Source of the DNA: Alphaproteobacteria bacterium | Lineage (GTDB): Bacteria > Pseudomonadota > Alphaproteobacteria > Geminicoccales > Geminicoccaceae | Assembly: GCA_026982585.1 (NCBI GenBank) | Contig: JALSGW010000432.1 | Location: 1 to 7,419, forward strand | Reading direction: 5' to 3' | DNA length: 7,419 bases | Shown here: positions 1-4,811 of the stretch, one piece after another | How positions within the stretch are numbered: position 1 is the first letter of the stretch | Layout of the letters: each line of letters opens with the position of its first letter | Notes under the pieces: model-generated | Told to the model about the DNA's origin: nothing | Seen by the model: only the letters and a program-made list of their open reading frames with translations | Databases searched by the model: none | Program-made: the position numbers and the translations under genes

Positions 1-123
1 TGGTGGGCGCACGTCGGCGGCTTTACCACCGGTCTCGTCCTGGCCCTCGTGGTACGGGTCCGCGAACGCACACCCGCACCCTCCCCCAGAAAGCGGCGTC
101 CCGGCCCCTGGGATCGCCTGTGA
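1..123 (+). CDS. Rhomboid-family intramembrane serine protease, C-terminal fragment
   Basis: Frame 1 is open from the window edge to a TGA at 121-123 and gives 40 residues beginning WWAHVGGFTTGLVLALVV. This matches the last transmembrane segment of rhomboid proteases, where the His of the 'AHxGGF' block is the catalytic base paired with a Ser in an earlier helix, and the GG lets helices pack closely. The fragment then ends in a short basic, proline-rich cytoplasmic tail (RERTPAPSPRKRRPGPWDRL). The catalytic Ser (GxSG) and the other helices lie upstream of the window, so activity cannot be confirmed. It converges on the DUF62 gene, with 42 bp between the two stops. Family call is from this short but characteristic motif. 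Confidence 0.8.
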   Translation, partial: WWAHVGGFTTGLVLALVVRVRERTPAPSPRKRRPGPWDRL

Positions 124-135
124 GGGCGTGCGGGG

Positions 136-163
136 CGCAGCGACCGCGGAGCGAGGAGCTGCG
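136..163. terminator. Possible hairpin between convergent genes (weak)
   Basis: CGCAGC at 136-141 can pair with GCTGCG at 158-163 across a 16-nt loop that holds a CCGCGG palindrome. It sits between the rhomboid stop (121-123) and the DUF62 stop (166-168), where a shared terminator would be expected. Neither strand shows a T-run after it, and 6-bp stems are common by chance at this GC content, so it is only a candidate. Confidence 0.2.
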
Positions 164-165
164 GA

Positions 166-891
166 TCACGGCGCGACCATCTCCACCGGGGCGCCGATCG
201 CAAGCCCGAGCCGGTCGGCCGCGCTTCCCTCCCGCACGGCGATCTCCACGAGCCCGGCGCTGTTGACATACCAGAACGCCTCGCCGGGCGCGGCCTCGCC
301 GAAGGTGGTGCGCCGTCCGAGCCTTCTCCCCGCCACCACCAGCACGCCGTCGCCGCCGACCATCTGCGCCCGCATGCCGGTCCAGGCGTTGCCGTAGCGA
401 TCGAGGTAGATCACTTCCGGCAGATCGTCGGGCCACTCTGTGCGGCGCATGGGGCTAAAGGAACGCAGCCCCGCCACATCGCCCTGGGCGAGCCGTGCCG
501 CCACCGGCGCGAACAGATCGCGGCCGTGGAAACTCGCAGACAGCCGTTCGGGGCGCCAGACGATCTCCCAGCAGCGGGCCGCGGCATCCCGGCGCAGCAC
601 GATCTCGAACAAGCCGTTGTCCGGGCCCACGAACCACCGCCCAGCGCAGTCCACCACCAGCGCCCGGCGCTCCGTCCCCACCCCGGGATCGACCACGCAC
701 AGCGCCACATCCCCGGGCGCGAAACGCTCCGCGAGCGCGGCCAGCAGATAGGCCGCCGGCCGCGGGCTGAAGGGCGGTACGTCGTTCATCAGCCGCACCA
801 CCGGCACCTCGGGGACGATCCGGCGCAACACCGCCTCCATCTCGCCGAGGTAGGGGCCCTCGAGGCCGAAGTCCGTGAACAGGTGGATCAT
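166..891 (-). CDS. SAM hydroxide adenosyltransferase (DUF62 / SAM hydrolase family)
   Basis: This 241-residue protein belongs to the family that shares the fluorinase/chlorinase fold but uses water-derived hydroxide to split S-adenosylmethionine into adenosine and L-methionine. The N-terminus carries the family motif (LFTDFG, residues 4-9), then NDVPPFSPR (36-44), VVDPGVGTERR (66-76) and SFHGRDLFAP (120-129). D68, R75 and H122 match in spacing the Asp-Arg-His set described for characterised archaeal members. A C-terminal beta domain contains YVNSAGLVEIAVREGSA. No signal peptide is seen, so it should be cytosolic. The ATG at 889-891 overlaps the ispE stop as ATGA and has no Shine-Dalgarno of its own, so translation is probably coupled to ispE. 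The usual His in the 'THDVPPF' block is Asn here (MNDVPPF). The biological role of this family is poorly known; turnover of excess SAM is a common guess. Confidence 0.9.
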   Translation of the reverse strand: MIHLFTDFGLEGPYLGEMEAVLRRIVPEVPVVRLMNDVPPFSPRPAAYLLAALAERFAPGDVALCVVDPGVGTERRALVVDCAGRWFVGPDNGLFEIVLRRDAAARCWEIVWRPERLSASFHGRDLFAPVAARLAQGDVAGLRSFSPMRRTEWPDDLPEVIYLDRYGNAWTGMRAQMVGGDGVLVVAGRRLGRRTTFGEAAPGEAFWYVNSAGLVEIAVREGSAADRLGLAIGAPVEMVAP

Positions 892-1751
892 GGTTCGCCG
901 CAGACCGTGCCGGAGACGACCCACCAGTCGGGATGCTCGGCCGAAAGCCGGGCGCGGGCGGCCTCCGCCTCCTCGGGCCGGGAGAAGAGGGCGAAACAGG
1001 CGCTGCCGCTGCCGGTCATACGGGCCAGCCGGCAACCGGGCAACAGCGCGAGACGGCCCAAAAGCTCCCCCACCGCAGGCAGCAGGGCCCGCGCGCTCGC
1101 TTCGAGGTCGTTGGCGCTCGCCTCGAGCCAGGCGAGGAAGACGGGCAGGGTGGGCCGTGCGGGAAGCGGCGGGCGCCGGGGTGTGCCGTGGTCCTTGCGC
1201 CGCAAGCGGGCATAGACGGCCGCGGTGCTCAAGCCCCGGCCGGGCCAGGCCACCAAGAGCGGCAGCTCCGGCAGCCCGCGGACCGGATCGATGCGCTCGC
1301 CGATGCCGCGGATCCGGGCCGGCCGTCCATAAAGACAGACCGGGACATCGGCCCCGACCTCGCGCGCCAGGTCCCACAGCAGGCCCTGCTCCACATCGAG
1401 CCGCCACAGCCGCACCAGCCCGCGCAGGGCCGCCGCGGCATCGCTGGCCCCGCCGCCGAGCCCGGACTGCGGGGGGATCTCCTTGCGGAGCACCAGCCGC
1501 GCACCCGCGCGCACCCCGCACGCATCCACAAGCGTGCGCGCCGCCCGCAACACCAGATTGGCTTCGCCGGCCGGCACCAGAGCGGCGAACGGGCCTTCCA
1601 CCTCCAGGCGCAGATCCTCATCCGGCAGCACCGCGAGTTCGTCGGCCACCGGGCCGAACACCACCAGACTGTCGAGTTCGTGGTAGCCGTCTCCCCGCCG
1701 CCCCACCACCCGCAGGTCCAGGTTGACCTTGGCGGGTGCCCGTTCCCGCAC
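888..1751 (-). CDS. ispE: 4-diphosphocytidyl-2-C-methyl-D-erythritol kinase (IspE)
   Basis: IspE phosphorylates the 2-hydroxyl of CDP-methylerythritol with ATP, the fourth step of the MEP isoprenoid pathway, in the cytosol. It is a GHMP kinase: APAKVNL (residues 5-11, with the conserved Lys8), DGYHELDSL (21-29), the glycine-rich ATP loop GLGGGASDAAAA (97-108), GADVP (133-137, catalytic Asp135) and a C-terminal MTGSGSACFALF (GHMP motif 3). I chose the GTG at 1749-1751. It gives 287 residues, close to the family norm of about 285. A GAGG (1757-1760) lies 5 nt upstream, and this start avoids overlapping the TPR gene, which ends 7 nt earlier. An ATG at 1785-1787 (299 residues, 29-bp overlap) is the alternative and shows no Shine-Dalgarno. 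The GAGG overlaps the upstream stop codon, suggesting termination-reinitiation. Phrases such as DSLVVF, EGPFAA and NLVLRAAR resemble alphaproteobacterial IspE. Confidence 0.95.
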   Translation of the reverse strand: MRERAPAKVNLDLRVVGRRGDGYHELDSLVVFGPVADELAVLPDEDLRLEVEGPFAALVPAGEANLVLRAARTLVDACGVRAGARLVLRKEIPPQSGLGGGASDAAAALRGLVRLWRLDVEQGLLWDLAREVGADVPVCLYGRPARIRGIGERIDPVRGLPELPLLVAWPGRGLSTAAVYARLRRKDHGTPRRPPLPARPTLPVFLAWLEASANDLEASARALLPAVGELLGRLALLPGCRLARMTGSGSACFALFSRPEEAEAARARLSAEHPDWWVVSGTVCGEP

Positions 1752-1756
1752 GGGCG

Positions 1757-1760
1757 CCTC
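1757..1760 (-). promoter_or_regulatory. Shine-Dalgarno for ispE overlapping the upstream stop codon
   Basis: Read on the minus strand, the TPR gene ends in TGA immediately followed by GG, so TGAGG contains both the stop and a GAGG core. A GTG start follows after a 5-nt spacer. This favours the GTG over the ATG 36 nt upstream as the ispE start and implies that ribosomes finishing the TPR gene can reinitiate on ispE. Confidence 0.5.
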
Positions 1761-3510
1761 AGCCGCGGTCGGATCCCGCGTCGGCATAGCCGGAGGTGAG
1801 TTTGTTGCGGATGCTCTCGGCGAGCTCCGGATCGGGATCGAGCGCGAGCGCCCGCTCCCACTGGAACCGCGCCTCCCGGAACCGGCCCACCTGCCAGTAG
1901 GCATCGCCGAGATGATCGTTGATCACCGGATCGCCGGGCTCGAGCTCCACCGCCCGCTCCAACAGCTCCACCGCCCGCTCGAAGTCGCCGAGGCGGAAAT
2001 AGGCCCAGCCCAGACTGTCGACGATGAAACCGTCGTGCGGCCGCAGCTCCACCGCCAGCTCCAGCATCTCCCTCGCCCGCTCCAGGTTGATGCCCATGTC
2101 CACCCAGCTGTATCCGAGGTAGTTGAGCACGAAGGGCTGGTCGGGCACGAAGGCGAGCGCCTCCAGGAACCGCTTCTCCGCCTCCGGCCAGCGACCCAGG
2201 CGCTCGAGGGTGATGCCGTGGGCGTACAAAAGGCGCCAGTGGGGCTTGCGCGGCTCTCCGATGCGCGCGAGCGCCTCCCGGTAGGCCCGCTCCGCCTCCC
2301 GGTAGTTCTCGTCGCGCCGGTACAGATCGCCCAGCGCCACCAGCGCGTCCACCCGATCCGGCCGCTCGCGGGCCATGCGCCTGAGCAGGGCGATGGCCTC
2401 GCGCTTGCGGCCCGCCGCCACCAGCGCCTCCGCCCGCAACAGCCGCGCCTGCCAGCCGACGGGCGATTCCCCGCCGATGCGCGCAACCAGGGAAAGCGCG
2501 CCCTCCGCATCGCCCCGGTCGGCGGCAAGGCGGGCCAACAGCAGCCACGCCTCGCCGGCGTCCTCGCGCAGCAGGGCGGCGAGACCCGCGAACAGCTCCG
2601 CCGGCTCCCTGAGGTCCTGTTCGCGCATCGCCCGGGCGATTCCCACAAGGGCCTCCACCATGCCGCCCACCGCGTCCGAGAAGGGCAGCGGCACCGGCTC
2701 GCCCGCCGCGAGTTGTGCCTCCAGCCGGGCCAGCCGTTCGTCGTCCGGCACCAGCTCCCGCTGCCGGGCGACCAGCGTGCGGGCGCGTTCCTCCTCGCCC
2801 GAACGCTGCCAGATCGCCGCCTGCAGCTGCACCAGCTGGCGGGCGAGCGGCTCCTCCTCGAAATCGGCGAGTCTGGAGGCGATGAGATCCTGTGCCGCAT
2901 CGAGCCTCCCGGCCAGCACCAGCATCACCGCGCGCTGGTAGGCGTAGAGGCGCTCGAGCAGCGCCCGCCCCTCTTCCGCGGCGAGGCGCGCGAGTCCGCT
3001 CTCCGGACCTTCACCGGCAAAGCGCGCCCACGCCTCGAGCAGCGGTGCCACAAGCCCCACGGTGCCGGCCCGCGGCAGCGCTGCCAACCGTTCCGCCCCC
3101 TCCACAAACCGCCCCTCGCGCAACGCGTCGAGCGCCAGCACGAGCCGCACCTCGGCAAGCCCCGGCGCCAGATCCGCGAGCTGCCGGGCGGTCGCGCGGG
3201 CGCGCGCGAAGGCGCCGGTTGCAAGTTCGATCCGCAACAGCCGCCGCGCCAGCTCGACATTGTTGGGATCGGCCTCAAGCGCCTCGCGGAACAGCTCGGC
3301 CGCGGTGCGGTAATCGCCGCGCTCGAAGGCGAACCGCCCCGCGAGATAGCTCGCCGCCGCCCCGGAGGAATCCACCAGGATCGGCGCCACCCCGTCGGTG
3401 CGCGCCGCAGCGCAGCCGCCCAGCACCGTGCTCAATGCGAGGGCGACGACCGCAAACCGCCATCGCCGCCCGTGCACCCGCCCCGCCCCTGGTCCCGCCA
3501 TCACCCGCAT
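1759..3510 (-). CDS. Tetratricopeptide-repeat lipoprotein
   Basis: A 583-residue exported TPR protein. Residues 1-33 look like a lipoprotein signal: basic residues (GRRWRF), a hydrophobic stretch (AVVALALSTVL) and LGGC ending at Cys33, the probable lipidation site. A TPR-like unit follows at about 54-87 (GDYRTAAELFREALEADPNN); a helical, degenerate middle precedes a strong TPR block at about 389-571. The C-terminal part contains LNYLGYSWVDMG, DSLGWAYFRLGD and HLGDAYWQVGR, a set found in a widespread proteobacterial TPR protein encoded beside ispE. TPR arrays bind other proteins; the partner is unknown and cannot be read from the sequence. The ATG at 3508-3510 is chosen because AAGAGG (3515-3520) sits 4 nt upstream; a second ATG at 3499-3501 would remove only three residues. 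The frame runs further upstream to 3636, but that would bury the signal peptide inside the protein and cover the divergent gene's start. Confidence 0.9.
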   Translation of the reverse strand: MRVMAGPGAGRVHGRRWRFAVVALALSTVLGGCAAARTDGVAPILVDSSGAAASYLAGRFAFERGDYRTAAELFREALEADPNNVELARRLLRIELATGAFARARATARQLADLAPGLAEVRLVLALDALREGRFVEGAERLAALPRAGTVGLVAPLLEAWARFAGEGPESGLARLAAEEGRALLERLYAYQRAVMLVLAGRLDAAQDLIASRLADFEEEPLARQLVQLQAAIWQRSGEEERARTLVARQRELVPDDERLARLEAQLAAGEPVPLPFSDAVGGMVEALVGIARAMREQDLREPAELFAGLAALLREDAGEAWLLLARLAADRGDAEGALSLVARIGGESPVGWQARLLRAEALVAAGRKREAIALLRRMARERPDRVDALVALGDLYRRDENYREAERAYREALARIGEPRKPHWRLLYAHGITLERLGRWPEAEKRFLEALAFVPDQPFVLNYLGYSWVDMGINLERAREMLELAVELRPHDGFIVDSLGWAYFRLGDFERAVELLERAVELEPGDPVINDHLGDAYWQVGRFREARFQWERALALDPDPELAESIRNKLTSGYADAGSDRG

Positions 3511-3613
3511 CTCGCCTCTTGACGCCGCCTGCCCGGATCCCCACTGAACGGGGCGGCGGGCCGCTCCCGGTGGAGAGGGGACCTCCCGCCGATCCAATCG
3601 GAGCGTGACGGCG
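3511..3613. promoter_or_regulatory. Divergent intergenic region between the TPR lipoprotein gene and the small ORF
   Basis: These 103 bp separate two divergently transcribed genes and should hold promoters for both. On the plus strand TTGACG (3519-3524) resembles a -35 box, but nothing like TATAAT lies 16-18 bp downstream. CCGAT-CCA-ATCGG (3589-3601) is a perfect 5-bp inverted repeat just before the small ORF's Shine-Dalgarno (GGAG, 3600-3603). No -10 element is convincing on either strand, so promoter positions are not assigned. Confidence 0.4.
3515..3520 (-). promoter_or_regulatory. Shine-Dalgarno for the TPR lipoprotein gene
   Basis: AAGAGG on the minus strand lies 4 nt before the ATG at 3508-3510 and 13 nt before the ATG at 3499-3501. 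This decides in favour of the first ATG, although the spacing is short. Confidence 0.5.
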
Positions 3614-3817
3614 ATGTTGAAGACCTCGCGAAGCAAAAACGACCCCTCGGCGCGCGGACCGGCTCAGCAACTCAAAGAGTTCGCGGGCAAGAAGGTCAAG
3701 CCGGTTCTCTACGTCGGGACCGCACTCGGACACGGACGATACATAGCGGCCCAGGACGAGGCCGGCAACCTGGTGTGCGACCGCAGCGGCCGGCCGATCC
3801 CTTACCGCGAGCTCTGA
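3614..3817 (+). CDS. Small basic protein of unknown function (67 residues)
   Basis: I do not recognise this protein. From the ATG at 3614 it has a hydrophilic, Lys/Ser-rich N-terminus (MLKTSRSKNDPSARGPAQ), an amphipathic QQLKEFAGKKVK stretch, then a compact-looking part: KPVLYVGTALGHGRYIAAQD (29-48) followed by EAGNLVCDRSGRPIPYREL (49-67). The pattern suggests a short beta-rich domain. It has 12 Lys/Arg against 6 Asp/Glu, one Cys (55), one His (40), and no signal peptide or membrane segment. GGAG at 3600-3603 lies 10 nt before the ATG; an in-frame GTG at 3605 has only 1 nt of spacing and is less likely. By hand count 54 of 67 codons end in G or C, consistent with a coding frame, but with several codons ending in A (CGA, GGA, AAA, ATA). 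It is divergent from the TPR lipoprotein gene and 123 bp ahead of the glycosylase. Confidence 0.65.
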   Translation: MLKTSRSKNDPSARGPAQQLKEFAGKKVKPVLYVGTALGHGRYIAAQDEAGNLVCDRSGRPIPYREL

Positions 3818-3855
3818 GATCCCGAACCGCGGCCCGGTGCGCGTCGGGCTGCGAC

Positions 3856-3870
3856 GTCAACAGCGTTGAC
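3856..3870. repeat. Perfect inverted repeat GTCAAC-AGC-GTTGAC (operator-like)
   Basis: Two 6-bp half-sites, GTCAAC (3856-3861) and GTTGAC (3865-3870), flank a 3-bp spacer in the 123-bp gap before the uracil-DNA glycosylase gene. The right half-site plus the next base makes TTGACA (3866-3871), a consensus -35 hexamer, so a bound regulator could block a promoter there. No matching -10 box is seen 16-18 bp further on, and there is no U-tract that would make it a terminator. It is a possible operator only. Confidence 0.35.
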
Positions 3871-3940
3871 AGATCTTCCCCCCCGGGGCAGAGGGGCTCG
3901 GGGAGAGGAGGTATCGGGCGCTGTCTGCGACGGCGAAGGG

Positions 3941-4774
3941 ATGGTGAGGCACCACCAGCGGGAGGAGGCCAAGGGCGCGATCGCAGCCTGGCTCGAGTGG
4001 CATGCGCTCGCCGGTGTGGATTGCTGCCTGCTCGAGCCCGGACAGCGAGCGCCGCAGCCGCGGATGCCGCCCGCTGAACCCACGCGGCCCGGCCTGGCGC
4101 CGGAGCCCCTTGCACCACCGGGCGGTGCTGCGCCCCTGACCCCGTTGCCGGGGATGGACGCGCGCCGGATCGCCCGCTCCTGCCGCACCATCGCCGACAT
4201 CGCACAGGCTCTCGAAACGTTCGAGGGCTGTCCGCTCAAGGCCACGGCAAGCCGCCTGTGCCTGTTCGACGGCAATCCCGAGGCGCGGCTGATGCTCATC
4301 GGCGAGGCGCCCGGTGCGGAGGAGGACCGCCTCGGCAAGCCCTTCGTCGGCCCGAGCGGGCGGCTGCTCGACCGCATGCTGGCCTGGGTCGGCCTCGACC
4401 GCAGCCAGGTGTATATCACCAACGTCATCTTCTGGCGGCCGCCGGGCAACCGCCCGCCCACCGCCAGCGAGCTCGCCGCCTGCCTGCCGTTTCTCGAACG
4501 CCAGATCGCCCTGGTGGCGCCGGAGCTGCTGTTGTTCCTCGGCGGGCTCGCCGCCCGCACCCTGCTCGGCCTGCAGGAAGGCGTGACCCGCCTGCGCGGG
4601 CGCGAATTTCTCTACCGCAACACCGATCTCGAAAGGGGAGTGCCGGCCTACGTCACCTACCATCCCGCCTATCTCTTGCGGCAACCTGCGCAAAAGCGCT
4701 TTTTCTGGCGCGATCTGCTCCAGGTCGCCGCACGCCTCGGTCTCGACCCCAGACCGCCCCATCCGGCCCCCTAG
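3941..4774 (+). CDS. Uracil-DNA glycosylase, family 4-like, with reduced Fe-S cysteine set
   Basis: A 277-residue member of the uracil-DNA glycosylase superfamily, which removes uracil from DNA and starts base-excision repair. Motif 1 is GEAPGAEEDRLGKPFVGPSG (residues 121-140), holding the catalytic-loop and uracil-pocket residues; then YITNVIFWRPPGNRPPT (158-174) and motif 2 HPAYLLR (241-247), the DNA-intercalating loop. Family 4 enzymes normally bind 4Fe-4S through four Cys. Here Cys97 (GCPL) and Cys181 (AACLPF) remain, but the positions of the other two appear to be Phe94 and Trp165, so the cluster may be absent. I recall alphaproteobacterial relatives with the same 'WRPPGN' change, including a described Bradyrhizobium class without Fe-S. 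The N-terminal 80 residues hold a short helical block (AAWLEWHALAGVD) and a proline-rich linker (38-70). The ATG at 3941 is the only plausible start; a GAAGGG touches it directly. The stop is 37 bp before the transglycosylase gene. Confidence 0.9.
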   Translation: MVRHHQREEAKGAIAAWLEWHALAGVDCCLLEPGQRAPQPRMPPAEPTRPGLAPEPLAPPGGAAPLTPLPGMDARRIARSCRTIADIAQALETFEGCPLKATASRLCLFDGNPEARLMLIGEAPGAEEDRLGKPFVGPSGRLLDRMLAWVGLDRSQVYITNVIFWRPPGNRPPTASELAACLPFLERQIALVAPELLLFLGGLAARTLLGLQEGVTRLRGREFLYRNTDLERGVPAYVTYHPAYLLRQPAQKRFFWRDLLQVAARLGLDPRPPHPAP

Positions 4775-4811
4775 GGTGCCCTGGCCGCCACGCCACCGCC
4801 GCGACACTCCC

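Noticed and set aside
3..266. 87-codon plus-strand frame at the left edge
   Set aside because: Arg/Pro-rich shadow; frame 1 instead gives the rhomboid AHxGGF motif and a stop at 121-123.
1229..2548. 439-codon minus-strand frame spanning the TPR/ispE junction
   Set aside because: It lies out of frame with both the TPR and ispE reading frames, and its translation shows no family features.
1723..3522. 599-codon open frame on the plus strand opposite the TPR lipoprotein gene
   Set aside because: Its translation is His/Gln/Arg/Pro-rich with no recognisable domain, whereas the minus strand encodes clear TPR motifs and a lipoprotein signal. Long antisense frames are expected at this GC content.
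3866..3894. Sigma70 promoter using TTGACA at 3866-3871
   Set aside because: The -35 match is perfect, but at 16-18 bp spacing the sequence is G-rich with no -10-like hexamer, so I do not call a promoter.
3866..3940. TTG at 3866 as an earlier start of the glycosylase
   Set aside because: It would add 25 low-complexity residues, lies within the palindrome, and has no Shine-Dalgarno before it.
3802..4560. 252-codon minus-strand frame across the small ORF end and the glycosylase
   Set aside because: Overlaps well-supported plus-strand coding sequence and has no recognisable motif.
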